Source of the DNA: Propionispora vibrioides
GTDB taxonomy: Bacteria > Bacillota > Negativicutes > Propionisporales > Propionisporaceae
NCBI RefSeq assembly: GCF_900110485.1
Contig: NZ_FODY01000001.1
Span: forward strand, 302,629-366,628
Length of the DNA: 64,000 nt
Reading direction: 5' to 3'
Under the pieces are notes generated by a model. It saw nothing but the letters and a program-made list of their open reading frames with translations. It had not been told where the DNA came from and searched no databases. Made by a program: the position numbers and the translations under genes. Within the stretch, counting starts at the first letter, position 1, and every line of letters starts with the position of its first letter. Of the stretch, positions 42,689 through 51,587 are shown piece after piece.

Positions 42689-42720
42689 TAAATATTCACA
42701 ATAAAATAGTAAATATTCAC
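42689..42720. promoter_or_regulatory. Direct repeat TAAATATTCAC, 21-base period (possible operator)
   Basis: Two exact copies of TAAATATTCAC start at 42689 and 42710, two helical turns apart, upstream of the kor promoter candidate in the 477-base divergent gap to the OlsB-like gene. The rest of that gap is AT-rich, with a tail containing CGGTACACC twice (about 42929 and 42971); no gene is seen in it. Confidence 0.4.
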
Positions 42721-43013
42721 CACCTAGCCATAAATCAATAGTTTTAACGGCCAAAGGAGTCAGATATAACCGCCCCATTTTCATTTCCCCATATTCAACA
42801 GAAAACTCGCCGCGTCAAGTGTAACAAGGCACTAAGCAGTTTCTTAATACTTTACTAAAAGATAACGCAATATTAACGGAAACTTTGCAGAAATATGTAA
42901 TGATTAGGGTGGCGGATAAAGCATCCGGTACACCACCGGCCAACACGCCGAGACTCGGTTCATAAACCAACGGTACACCGACTAAATTGCAAGCACACCG
43001 AGGAGGGTTACCC

Positions 43014-43763
43014 ATGGAATTACGGGAAGGAAAGTACCTGCTAAAGCTGGCGGAAACACCGGCAGAGAAAGACCAGATTTATCTCCTTCGCTACCGTGTC
43101 TACTGTCAGGAACTCAATTTTTCAGGAAAAAAATATGAATATGCAAATACCAACCGCGAATACGATTATTTTGATCAGCTATGCGATCATCTGATCATCC
43201 GGGACGAAGAAAACGATTGCTGTGCCGGTACATTCCGTTTTTTGCCTGGCAGCCGGCTGGCATCACGCGAAACATTTTATTCGGAACAATGGTTTGATAT
43301 TGGAGTGCTGCGCAATCAGCGGAGCCGCATTCTTGAGCTTGGCCGCGCCTGCATCGACGCCCAGTACAGAAATACCGTCGTGTTTAAGCTACTGTTTTCC
43401 GGCGTTGCCGCCTATTTGCGACTATATCCCCATGACTATTTGATCGGACTTACCACGCTGCCGGGCAATGCCAAGAACGATATCGGCCTGATCTCCCATT
43501 ATCTGGCCGCCACCGCTGCCATCAATACAGGCTGGGGAATCAAACCCAAACGACGGCATTTACTGCCGGTTACCCAGGATACATTGGCGCCGGCCGGGGC
43601 CAACCAGCGAAAAGTTATTAAAAAGATGTCGACTCTTATGTTTGCCTATTATAAATACGGCGCTAGCTTCAGCAGTGAACCATCTGTCGATATGGACTTT
43701 GATCCACCGGTTTTTGATTTTTTCACCGTAATTGACGCACAGAAAATCCCTGCTTGGGCTTAA
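43014..43763 (+). CDS. OlsB-like GNAT N-acyltransferase (Acetyltransf_5 family)
   Basis: A 249-residue protein matching the OlsB/hemolysin-type acyl-ACP-dependent N-acyltransferases: RYRVYCQEL near the N-terminus, YDYFDQLCDHLIIRD, AGTFRFLPGSR, FYSEQWFDI and the signature LELGRACIDAQYRN. OlsB makes lyso-ornithine lipid from 3-hydroxyacyl-ACP and ornithine, but other amino acids or autoinducer-like products are possible. Start is ATG 43014 with GAGGAGGG. The next gene is a PlsC-type acyltransferase, as OlsA follows OlsB elsewhere. Its TAA stop is in the TTAA flank of a type A element. Confidence 0.75.
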   Translation: MELREGKYLLKLAETPAEKDQIYLLRYRVYCQELNFSGKKYEYANTNREYDYFDQLCDHLIIRDEENDCCAGTFRFLPGSRLASRETFYSEQWFDIGVLRNQRSRILELGRACIDAQYRNTVVFKLLFSGVAAYLRLYPHDYLIGLTTLPGNAKNDIGLISHYLAATAAINTGWGIKPKRRHLLPVTQDTLAPAGANQRKVIKKMSTLMFAYYKYGASFSSEPSVDMDFDPPVFDFFTVIDAQKIPAWA

Positions 43764-43928
43764 GCAACCACTGATTAATTCACACTGCGCGTCCTGACGG
43801 AGTTTTTTCCGTCTGACTGCGTCAGCAAAACCTTGAAATAGCTGCACTATTCCTGCGTTCTTGCTTCCTTGCCAGACAAAAAGATCTCTCGCCAGGCCGA
43901 CAGGCTCATTTAATCAATGGTTGCTTAA
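43760..43928. mobile_element. MITE-like element, type A copy 4
   Basis: Ends GCAACCACTGATTAA and TTTAATCAATGGTTGC with perfect TTAA direct repeats at 43760-43763 and 43925-43928. The left TTAA contains the TAA stop of the OlsB-like gene. It separates two genes that otherwise look like one operon and fills the 197-base gap. Confidence 0.9.
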
Positions 43929-43960
43929 CAAACACAAAAAAAGAAAGGGCTGGCCCGGAA

Positions 43961-45196
43961 TTGAAAATAAAACAGCGGATTTCTTTTTATCGTTGCTGGC
44001 TACGGATTAAAATAGGCGCACTGCTGCAAATTACCTTATCGTACATACTGGTACGCTGGCTGTTCAGAGGCGGCCGGTTACAAATAAATAACAGCACCGG
44101 CGAAGCGTTACAACCGCCGTTTCTCGTACTAGGCAATCATACTTCCAATATCGATCCGGCTTTGGTTCAGTTTATCCTGGCCCCTCAGCCCTGCTATTTT
44201 CTAACCACAAATTTTTACTTTCGCCATCCTCTTTGGGGAAAACTGCTACGACTGGCCGGGGCTATCCCCAAAGTCCAATTTCTGCCTGACCTGCGCGCAG
44301 CTCACAGGGCTCTGGCTTTATTAAATCAGGATAAAATAGTCGGCATATTTCCCGAGGGCCGCCGCTCCATTGACGGCAGTTGCGGCGACATCCCCTACAG
44401 CATTGCCCGTTTTATCCAAAAAGCCAATGTTCCCGTCCTTACCGTCAAGACACAGGGAGGATATTTTGTCTGGCCCCGCTGGTCTTCTTCCTGGCACCCG
44501 GGTCAGGTAGAAGTGACAATCAACCAACTTCTGACCGGCCAGGAAGCCGCCACTCTCCCGCTCGAGCAACTTCATGCAAAAGTTCGTGAGGCGCTATCCT
44601 ATAATGATTACGACTGGAACCGTCAAGCTGGCCATGACTATAGCCATCACCGCGCCGCCGAACGGCTGGACTTGATTCTGCATCAATGTCCCCGTTGCCT
44701 GCGTGAACGAAGCATGAACAGCCAGCAAAACAGACTGTATTGCCAAGCCTGCGGCAATGCGGCGGTGCTCGACAGGTATGGCTTCTTACAGCCTGCCGAC
44801 GCTCAATGTATTACCTTTGCTACACCTGTCCAATGGTCAGCCTGGCAGCGGCAGCAAATGCTCTCGTTCCTAAAAAATAAAAACTTCCGCCTGCGGTTGC
44901 CGGTAAAGGAAATCCGGGTTGCTGATCCGTTATACGGTCCCTATCGCCGTTGCGGCAACAGCGGTCAGGTAAACCTTTACCAGGAAGGTCTCTATTTTCA
45001 CGGAAAGATTGACGGGCAAATGAAGGATTTGTTTTTTCCTATTGAACGGCTGCCTACCGTATCCACCGAATTCAATTACGATTTCGAGGTTTGCGACACC
45101 CATAATGCCTGGTGGATTTTTCTGGAAGAACGGCAACAAACAATTCGCCTGGAAAACGCCATAGCTTTATTGCACCAAGTAAGGTCATCAAGGTAA
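43961..45196 (+). CDS. PlsC-type lysophospholipid acyltransferase with C-terminal zinc ribbon
   Basis: Residues about 40-230 form a PlsC-like acyltransferase domain with the catalytic HX4D in NHTSNIDP (about 59-66) and FPEGRRS for glycerophosphate binding; the N-terminus has a hydrophobic anchor. From about 245 a separate domain contains CPRC and CQAC, a probable zinc ribbon, then about 140 residues I do not recognise. Start is probably TTG at 43961 after GAAAGGG. As OlsA-like partner it would O-acylate lyso-aminolipid; phosphatidic acid synthesis is the alternative. Confidence 0.78.
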   Translation: MKIKQRISFYRCWLRIKIGALLQITLSYILVRWLFRGGRLQINNSTGEALQPPFLVLGNHTSNIDPALVQFILAPQPCYFLTTNFYFRHPLWGKLLRLAGAIPKVQFLPDLRAAHRALALLNQDKIVGIFPEGRRSIDGSCGDIPYSIARFIQKANVPVLTVKTQGGYFVWPRWSSSWHPGQVEVTINQLLTGQEAATLPLEQLHAKVREALSYNDYDWNRQAGHDYSHHRAAERLDLILHQCPRCLRERSMNSQQNRLYCQACGNAAVLDRYGFLQPADAQCITFATPVQWSAWQRQQMLSFLKNKNFRLRLPVKEIRVADPLYGPYRRCGNSGQVNLYQEGLYFHGKIDGQMKDLFFPIERLPTVSTEFNYDFEVCDTHNAWWIFLEERQQTIRLENAIALLHQVRSSR

Positions 45197-45209
45197 GGGT
45201 ACATTCCCA

Positions 45210-45380
45210 TTAGGGAACCACTGATTTATTCACACCGCGCAGCCTGGTGGATCTTTTTCCGTCTGGCTGCGTCAGCAAAACCTTGAAATAGGGGCCGCTA
45301 TTCCTGCGGTTTTACTTCCTTGCCAGCCAAAAAAATCTCTCGCCAGGCTGGCAGGCTCATTAAATCAGCGGTTCCCTTAG
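45210..45380. mobile_element. MITE-like element, type A copy 5
   Basis: Ends GGAACCACTGATTTATT and AAATCAGCGGTTCCC with perfect TTAG direct repeats at 45210-45213 and 45377-45380. The core AATAGGGGCCGCTATTCC is the same as in type B copy 3. It lies 13 bases after the acyltransferase stop, between it and the glycosyltransferase. Confidence 0.9.
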
Positions 45381-45415
45381 AATAATTAAAAAGTTCAAAT
45401 GTGGAGGTGTCCAGT

Positions 45416-46576
45416 ATGACAGTCACGCCCAAAAAGCTTTTATTTGCCATTTCCGATACCGGTGGCGGCCATCGCAGCGCGGCTATGGCCATCAGTGCCG
45501 CGATTGCAGCCAGGGCAGGTTCAGGCATAGATTGTCGCACTATCGACTTTCTGCGGGCAACAAAGCTGCCTGGTTTGAGCAAGGCACCGGAAATTTACGA
45601 CTATTGCTCCAAAGAACACGTATGGCTTAATAACTTACTTTTTAGAAAAACAAATACCCCTTCCCGGATTACCACCCTGACCAACATTGTCTATCATCAA
45701 TCCCACCGGCATATTGAAAACGAATTGAGTATCGCGCAACCCGACGCAGTCATTGCAGTCCATCCGCTGGTTATCGGCCTTTTGGCTGCCGCCCGCCAAA
45801 AGCTGCAAGCTAGCTGGCCTATTATAGCAGTGGTTACCGACCTGATAACCATCCACGCCGCCTGGGCCTCACCCGGTGCCGATCTTTATTTGGTTCCCAC
45901 GCCGGAAGCCGCCCGCTTGCTGACAAAATATAAAATACCGCCGCAACGCATCTTTCAGGCCGGTTTTCCCGTTCATCCTAAATTTTTGCAAAATAAACTT
46001 TCCAAGGTGCAGGCCCGCCAAAAGTTAGGACTACACCCCGATTGTTTCACCATTATGCTGACAGGAGGTGGTGTCGGCGCCGGCAGCATGGAAGAATGGG
46101 TTCAAATGCTGCAAAACCGGTGCGCCGGCAAACAACTTCTGGTGATTACCGGTAATAACAAAAAATTATACCAGACACTGCACCAGCGTCAAGCCACTCC
46201 TCTGCTCCACCTATACGGCTTCGTTCAGAATATGGAACTCATGATGGCTGCCAGTGACCTCATTATCACCAAGGCCGGTCCGGGAACCATTCTGGAAGGT
46301 ATTGCCATGAGTCGTCCGCTGATCATCACCGGAGCGATCGGCATCCAGGAGACAGGCAACATTGATTATGTCCGCCGTCACCGGTTTGGCTATTACTGTC
46401 CCACACCAGCCCAAGCCTGCAAAACCATCAACGAGATAGACGCCGGTCTTGATCTTAATTCCCTGAATCCAGCCCTTCCCAATACAACCATTGTTGATGG
46501 GTCGGCGATGATTGCAGATATTATCCTCCAACAAGTTGGCTGGACTTATGCCCACCTGCTCGGTGGCGCCTCTTAA
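45416..46576 (+). CDS. MGDG-synthase/UgtP-like diglyceride glycosyltransferase
   Basis: Two-domain GT28 enzyme of 386 residues. The N-terminal MGDG-synthase domain has LLFAISDTGGGHRSAAMAI, and VVTDLITIHAAWASPGADLYLVPT. The C-terminal nucleotide-sugar domain has MLTGGGVGAGSM, VITGNNKKL, GFVQNMELMMAASDLIITKAGPGTILEGIAMSRPLI. Family members add glucose or galactose to diacylglycerol. ATG 45416 follows GGAGGTG. Together with the two preceding acyltransferases it suggests a glycolipid or glycosylated aminolipid. A terminator follows. Confidence 0.83.
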   Translation: MTVTPKKLLFAISDTGGGHRSAAMAISAAIAARAGSGIDCRTIDFLRATKLPGLSKAPEIYDYCSKEHVWLNNLLFRKTNTPSRITTLTNIVYHQSHRHIENELSIAQPDAVIAVHPLVIGLLAAARQKLQASWPIIAVVTDLITIHAAWASPGADLYLVPTPEAARLLTKYKIPPQRIFQAGFPVHPKFLQNKLSKVQARQKLGLHPDCFTIMLTGGGVGAGSMEEWVQMLQNRCAGKQLLVITGNNKKLYQTLHQRQATPLLHLYGFVQNMELMMAASDLIITKAGPGTILEGIAMSRPLIITGAIGIQETGNIDYVRRHRFGYYCPTPAQACKTINEIDAGLDLNSLNPALPNTTIVDGSAMIADIILQQVGWTYAHLLGGAS

Positions 46577-46659
46577 AAAAGCTTTCTGTAGGCCGTTTTC
46601 AAAGCAATCAGACAAAACAAATCCAACGTGCAACCTGCCGGACAAATTCGGCTCAGACT

Positions 46660-46694
46660 AAAACCGCTTAAACCATCTTGCTTAAGCGGTTTTA
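46660..46694 (+). terminator. Terminator after the lipid glycosyltransferase
   Basis: Perfect stem AAAACCGCTTAA / TTAAGCGGTTTT with a 10-base loop, about 85 bases after the stop. The remaining 46695-46888 is AT-rich leader for the next small gene; no clear promoter. Confidence 0.75.
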
Positions 46695-46888
46695 GCCATC
46701 CACTACAGGATTGCCGTTTATCCTGCGTACCGTAGACCGTTTTTGTCATATTGGAACGACAGACCTTCCGGGTTATTACGATACATTAATACAAATTAAC
46801 ATTTTTTTAACAAAAACATCCTAGTTTTCAGGATAAATATTCGCTATATTGTAAGAATACATAGTTCATGATAACAGGAGGGTTTGCA

Positions 46889-47158
46889 TTGAGAGAAACC
46901 ATTACGGTCAACCGGATTATTTTGTGTTCTTTTATAAACAGGGAAGTCGCTCAACAAGTTTCGGCCTATACGCTCACCGAGCAAGACAATGCCCAAATCA
47001 GCGAATTACTGACCAAATATTGCAGCGGCACCCATGCCTGCCAAAGCCCTGATTGTCAGTTTATCATTGGCCCCACGGGAAAAAATTACTCCAAAACACT
47101 GGAAAGCATCTATCAATACTGGAAAGACCCGGCCCTGGTAGAACCGGATAAAAGATAA
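46889..47158 (+). CDS. Small conserved-looking protein of unknown function
   Basis: An 89-residue protein I do not recognise. It starts at TTG 46889, eight bases after AGGAGGG, and shows TVNRIILCSFINREVAQQVSAYTLTEQDNAQISELLTKYCSGTHACQSPDC. The three late cysteines (CSGTHACQSPDC) could bind metal or form a disulfide. There is no signal peptide or transmembrane helix. The good ribosome site and strong following terminator support expression. It is flanked by terminators on both sides, so it is its own unit. Confidence 0.65.
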   Translation: MRETITVNRIILCSFINREVAQQVSAYTLTEQDNAQISELLTKYCSGTHACQSPDCQFIIGPTGKNYSKTLESIYQYWKDPALVEPDKR

Positions 47159-47171
47159 TTATCCCAATGAA

Positions 47172-47210
47172 TAACCCCGGAGTTATGGCACTCCGGGGTC
47201 TGCTTTTTTT
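47172..47210. terminator. Terminator between convergent genes
   Basis: A perfect stem ACCCCGGAGT / ACTCCGGGGT with a 6-base loop and TTTTTTTT tract on the plus strand. It closes the small gene and lies at the end of the ArnT-like gene on the other strand. Confidence 0.85.
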
Positions 47211-48748
47211 TATGGTTTTAACAGCACCAGCTTATCGGCGTCCCGGACAAGGACTTGAATGCGCTGCAGTTCCTCGGAGGTGAGGCGCTGATAATCCAGA
47301 TCCCGGATGATAAAGTAGGACCGCCCCTCCTGGCGAATCCTCGTTCCCACTTCCTCTTTATCTATTTCCTGGCCATACAAGCCGGAATAAAAGGTAAAGC
47401 CGGGATGCAAAATTTTCATAATGTAAACAGACGAACGTCCATCATAAACCTGAGAAAATTGAGCCGCCAAATCCTTCGAGGAAAAGTACGGAGCGGCAGC
47501 CGGCAGCAGGCTGGTCATTAATATAGCTACAAACAGCAGCATACCGCCAACCTGGACGGCAAAAGAAGCGTATATGCGGCGGTACCAAAGAAAATAAACA
47601 GCTACGCCACACACCGTCGCTAACAAGGCGGCCACCAACACCGCACCAGTTTCCATTACCGGCAGCAGGCGTCCGCCGGTTACAACCGTCACAATCAGCA
47701 GCGCACAGAGCACCACCAGCAAACCTATCCAGCCCCAGCTCCGTTCCTGGCGCCACAGCCGGCCGACCAAATCGTCAATATACCAACCGGCCAGCAGGGC
47801 CGCCGGCGGAAACATCGGCAGAATGTACGACACCAGCTTGGTCTGGGAGATGCTGAAAAAGGCAAATATGAACAAGGTCCAAATAACCAAAAACAATAAA
47901 ATTCGTCGTGTCTCTCGTTCATTGTGCCACAACGCCCGGTAAACAGCCTGGGGGAACACGGCGACCCAGGGGAAAAAGCCGGCCACAAATACCGGAATAT
48001 AGTAATACCACAGTGCTCCTTCCGGATGTTCCGGTGATGTAAATCGCGTCAGATTGTGAAACCCCAGGAAGGTGTCAATAAAAATCTGACCATGGATTTG
48101 ATACATGCTCCAGTACCAAGGCAAAGCAATCACTAAAAACAAAGCGGTCCCCGACAAAAGTCGCATTTCTTTCAGTACCGAAAACTTACGGGTAAACAAG
48201 AGGTATAAACAAATAATAGCGCCGGGAAACAGAAAACCGACCGGCCCTTTCGTCAGCGTTGCCAGCGCGGCAAACACATAAAGAAAATAATATCGTTTTT
48301 CAATAAAACCAAGCAGGGAAAGGGTTAGGCAAAGCGTCAGCGTAATATCGGTTACCGCCGCCTTGCCCAAATACCAAAATTCAATACCTGTGGCAAGAAT
48401 AAATGCGCTGGTCAGCCCCGCCCGCTCACCCAACAAGCGGCGGCCGGCCGCATACACGGCCAGAATACAGCCCAGCGCCAATAGCGCCGAAGGAAATCGG
48501 GCGGCAAATTCGTTAATGCCAAACACTTTAAAGGAAGCCGCCACCAGCCAGTAGTACATCGGCGGCTTATCATACCAATATTCTCCGTAAATCCGGGGAG
48601 AAACAAAGTCCCCGTACACAAGCATCTCCCGCGGCGTTTCCGCATAGACCGGTTCATCGGGATCCAATAAGGGGGTAACGCCTAAATTAAAAAACAAAAT
48701 AGTAGAACTAATAATAATGAGCAGCAGCAGACCGCTTAGGTTGCGCAA
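47210..48748 (-). CDS. ArnT-like GT83 membrane glycosyltransferase
   Basis: A 512-residue polytopic GT-C protein with about twelve transmembrane helices, family of ArnT and dolichyl-phosphate-mannose mannosyltransferases. It has LLDPDEPVYAETPREMLVYGDFVSPRIYGEYWYDKPPMYYWL, in which the acidic DPDE loop is catalytic, and GRRLLGERAG. It should transfer a sugar from a polyprenyl phosphate carrier to lipid or protein outside the membrane. There is a 13-base overlap with the epimerase gene upstream. The acceptor cannot be read from sequence. Confidence 0.85.
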   Translation of the reverse strand: MRNLSGLLLLIIISSTILFFNLGVTPLLDPDEPVYAETPREMLVYGDFVSPRIYGEYWYDKPPMYYWLVAASFKVFGINEFAARFPSALLALGCILAVYAAGRRLLGERAGLTSAFILATGIEFWYLGKAAVTDITLTLCLTLSLLGFIEKRYYFLYVFAALATLTKGPVGFLFPGAIICLYLLFTRKFSVLKEMRLLSGTALFLVIALPWYWSMYQIHGQIFIDTFLGFHNLTRFTSPEHPEGALWYYYIPVFVAGFFPWVAVFPQAVYRALWHNERETRRILLFLVIWTLFIFAFFSISQTKLVSYILPMFPPAALLAGWYIDDLVGRLWRQERSWGWIGLLVVLCALLIVTVVTGGRLLPVMETGAVLVAALLATVCGVAVYFLWYRRIYASFAVQVGGMLLFVAILMTSLLPAAAPYFSSKDLAAQFSQVYDGRSSVYIMKILHPGFTFYSGLYGQEIDKEEVGTRIRQEGRSYFIIRDLDYQRLTSEELQRIQVLVRDADKLVLLKP

Positions 48749-49671
48749 CCGTGTTCAACTCCTGTCAGGGAAGCATATGTTCTGGCCAACCCATCCCTGA
48801 GCAGGGTTTGGGGACTCCAGTGCAAATTTTCGACCGCCTTTTCATTACAGAGTGAAGAACGGTAAATATCGCCTTCCCTCACACTTTTATACTGCTTCTC
48901 AACAGTTTTACCGGATATTACTGCCAGTTCCTCGACCAGCAAATTAACACTGCTTTCGGTTTGGGTACCAATGTTGTATATTGAATTTTTAGCAGTTGTT
49001 CCCAGCGCCAGCCAGTTGGCTGCCGCCACGTCTCCGGCATAAACGAAATCGCGCGTCTGACCGCCGTCGCCAAATATGGTAACAGGCCGGCCACCACATA
49101 TGTTGCGGACAAAAATGCTGATTACCCCGCCTTCACCAAAATCTCCCTGCCGCTCGCCATACACATTGGCATAGCGCAACACCACATACTCTAAGCCGTA
49201 TAGCTCTTGATAAAGCGCCAAATACCGCTCCACCGCCCATTTGCTTAAACCGTAGAAAGATGCCGGCTGCAAGGCGGTTTCCTCCCGCACCGGCACAGCG
49301 GCAGTATTGCCATAAACGGCAGCCGTCGAAGAGAAAACCACGCGCTTGACACCGGTCTTACGAGCGGCCTCCAATATTTGCAGCGTACCGGCTATATTTA
49401 CATCACTGTCATAGACAGGGTTTTCCAGAGATTTAGGAACCATGGTCTGCGCTGCCAAATGAACGATAGCATCAAACCGCTCACTTTCGAACAGTTGCAG
49501 AATTTCCGGATTGCGGATATCCATCTGTACGAAAGCTGCCGCCTGATTCAAATTATTTACCGAGCCGGTCGATAAATTATCCGCCACGGTTACTCGACAG
49601 CCTTGCCTGATTAATTTATTTACAACATGAGAACCGATAAAGCCGGCGCCCCCTGTTACCAGCACCTTCAT
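48736..49671 (-). CDS. NAD-dependent sugar epimerase/dehydratase (GalE-like)
   Basis: A short-chain dehydrogenase with KVLVTGGAGFIGSHVVNKL (NAD loop), HLAAQTMVPKSLENP, the catalytic YGLSK, and RYANVYGERQGDFGEGGVISIFV. It is closest by motif to UDP-glucose/GlcNAc 4-epimerases. 311 residues. In this cluster it would supply a UDP-sugar that is then transferred to a polyprenyl carrier for the ArnT-like enzyme. Confidence 0.88.
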   Translation of the reverse strand: MKVLVTGGAGFIGSHVVNKLIRQGCRVTVADNLSTGSVNNLNQAAAFVQMDIRNPEILQLFESERFDAIVHLAAQTMVPKSLENPVYDSDVNIAGTLQILEAARKTGVKRVVFSSTAAVYGNTAAVPVREETALQPASFYGLSKWAVERYLALYQELYGLEYVVLRYANVYGERQGDFGEGGVISIFVRNICGGRPVTIFGDGGQTRDFVYAGDVAAANWLALGTTAKNSIYNIGTQTESSVNLLVEELAVISGKTVEKQYKSVREGDIYRSSLCNEKAVENLHWSPQTLLRDGLARTYASLTGVEHGCAT

Positions 49672-49702
49672 ATTTTCACCCCTTTACTTAAATCAGAAAG
49701 TC

Positions 49703-50686
49703 CTATTTTATCTGGCTTGCCAAGAAGTTGCGGCCAAACACCTTTACGGTAAAATACAGGCCAATAACAAACGGAATATATTCGACAATCATACGCCATA
49801 CCACCGCGGTGATGCCGACAGTGCCGGAAGGAAGAAATTCGCTGAACAACACGATAAAACCGCCTTCGGCAATCCCCGAACCGCCCGGTGTCGGCGCAAA
49901 ATACAATAAAAGATTAAGCAGCACCATCCGCCCCATCACACGGACCAGATCAGGGTCTACTCCCATCCCCATAAAGAGTACAGGAACAACACTGTATAAG
50001 GAAAGCAGGCTGGCCGCCGACTCCAGAAATACCCGCACCATACTGACTGGAGCCGAAGACAGCATTAATATGGCTCCCCGCACGTCGCGGTATACCGAAA
50101 AAATACGGCGGCGCCTGGTATAATGCAACCGTTTGGTAAAGAGTACCAAAAAATAGGCCAATGTATTTTTGCGTAACAGCCAGATGATGGAGAAAATACC
50201 CAGGATAATCGTCGCTGATATAGCACGCAGCAAATTCTCCGATAGCCAGGGCATAAGACCCGGATCAAAATATAAAACCATCGGCAGGCATAAAAGTAAA
50301 AACAAAACGGATAGGATCGTCCGCACGACAACAATAACCGTGGCTTTGCCTGTCGGAACTCCCGCCCGCCGCAGGAATAAAACCTGCGCCACCGCGCCGC
50401 CGGCAGCCCCCGGTGTCAGTGCCGCCAGAAAATAGTTGCTGAATACAACCTGGACAGCCCCCATTAGCGATATATTTTCGCCCGAAATGCGGACCAGGTG
50501 CACCAGTCTGGTCCCGTCAAAGTATAAGCCAAGGCCCAAAAAGATAAGCACGGCCAACAGCGACCAGCTTTTAAATGCGTTCAGATGGTAAAAGGTATGA
50601 ATATCCACGGTATAGTAAATGACCGTACCTGAAATCAGCCCGGTTAAAGATAAAACCAGCAATAACCGTTTGTAAAATTTAACCAT
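49703..50686 (-). CDS. Lysylphosphatidylglycerol synthase TM-region (UPF0104) protein
   Basis: A 327-residue polytopic protein with about eight helices, matching the LPG_synthase_TM / AglD-type family: FLGLGLYFDGTRLVHLVRISGENISLMGAVQVVFSNYFLAALTPGAAGGAVAQVLFLRRAG and LNLLLYFAPTPGGSGIAEGGF. Family members flip or position lipids; the aminoacyl-transfer domain of MprF is absent. It overlaps the ChbG-like gene by eight bases, so it is likely part of the same pathway. Confidence 0.85.
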   Translation of the reverse strand: MVKFYKRLLLVLSLTGLISGTVIYYTVDIHTFYHLNAFKSWSLLAVLIFLGLGLYFDGTRLVHLVRISGENISLMGAVQVVFSNYFLAALTPGAAGGAVAQVLFLRRAGVPTGKATVIVVVRTILSVLFLLLCLPMVLYFDPGLMPWLSENLLRAISATIILGIFSIIWLLRKNTLAYFLVLFTKRLHYTRRRRIFSVYRDVRGAILMLSSAPVSMVRVFLESAASLLSLYSVVPVLFMGMGVDPDLVRVMGRMVLLNLLLYFAPTPGGSGIAEGGFIVLFSEFLPSGTVGITAVVWRMIVEYIPFVIGLYFTVKVFGRNFLASQIK

Positions 50687-51533
50687 CTTTTAAATCTCCA
50701 AAAGAAAGCAAACCTATCTGCTGATTGACTAATGTTTGCCGAATCTTTTTGCTGATTGCCGCCGCATATTCTTCTTCCCAGTGATAGTTCCAGAAAAACG
50801 TTTTATTTAAGCGACTATTGTTATAACCGGGATGGAGCATAATCTCCGACACTCCTGCCGGCAGCCGTTCAAGAACTTGCAGCAAATGACTTTCCCCCAT
50901 ATCCCCGCCGGCTAACATACCGAAAAAATGATCGGGAACAAGCATCCCCATGGTTCTAGCCCGCCGCCGGGCAAGACGGGCCAAAAAACTTAATCCCGTA
51001 CGTCCCAAAAGACGGCCCGGGCGAACTGGATAGCCCGCCGTAAACCCATAAGGTTCATCGGGTATCCTAAGCGCCGGAATCTTATAATGCCGGGCCAGGT
51101 CCAGCACAATATCAATAATGCCCGGTACGATATGCAAATGCTGGTGGCTGTCCAGATGAGTGACCGCAATGCCGCTGTCCAGGACCTTCTCAATTTGTCC
51201 GATCAATTCACGGCGAACATCAGACAGCGCAATTTTTCCCAGAATAAACCGTTTCAGGAAAATCTGATAGTCACTAAAAAACCGCCCATGATCGTCCACC
51301 AGGGACGGAACAGTCGCGGCCTCACTGACCGGTTCTGCGCCGACCAGCGTCAAATGAATTCCCACCCCCAGCCGGGGATGCTGCAAGCTCAGGGACACGG
51401 CCTCGGCGAAAGCGCCGCCGCCCGGCATGATCGACGTACTGGTAATGCAACCGGTTTGATATCCCTGAATAATCGCTTTATTGATTTCTTCATGCAGACC
51501 AAAATCATCAGCATTGACAATTAGTTTTTTCAT
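50679..51533 (-). CDS. ChbG/HpnK (YdjC-like) carbohydrate deacetylase
   Basis: A 284-residue protein of the YdjC/ChbG/HpnK family: KKLIVNADDFGLHEEINKAIIQGYQTGCITSTSIMP, in which the paired aspartates bind metal, HLTLVGAEPVS, HLDSHQHLHIVPGIID and LHPGYNN. Known members remove acetyl from sugars; HpnK is associated with hopanoid lipids. ATG 51533 follows GGAGG. It leads the four-gene set, so a deacetylated sugar lipid is a reasonable guess. Confidence 0.87.
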   Translation of the reverse strand: MKKLIVNADDFGLHEEINKAIIQGYQTGCITSTSIMPGGGAFAEAVSLSLQHPRLGVGIHLTLVGAEPVSEAATVPSLVDDHGRFFSDYQIFLKRFILGKIALSDVRRELIGQIEKVLDSGIAVTHLDSHQHLHIVPGIIDIVLDLARHYKIPALRIPDEPYGFTAGYPVRPGRLLGRTGLSFLARLARRRARTMGMLVPDHFFGMLAGGDMGESHLLQVLERLPAGVSEIMLHPGYNNSRLNKTFFWNYHWEEEYAAAISKKIRQTLVNQQIGLLSFGDLKDG

Positions 51534-51587
51534 AATGGCCTCCATATCATCCTGACTCATTTATGGTATCATGGATCGCAGCGTATA

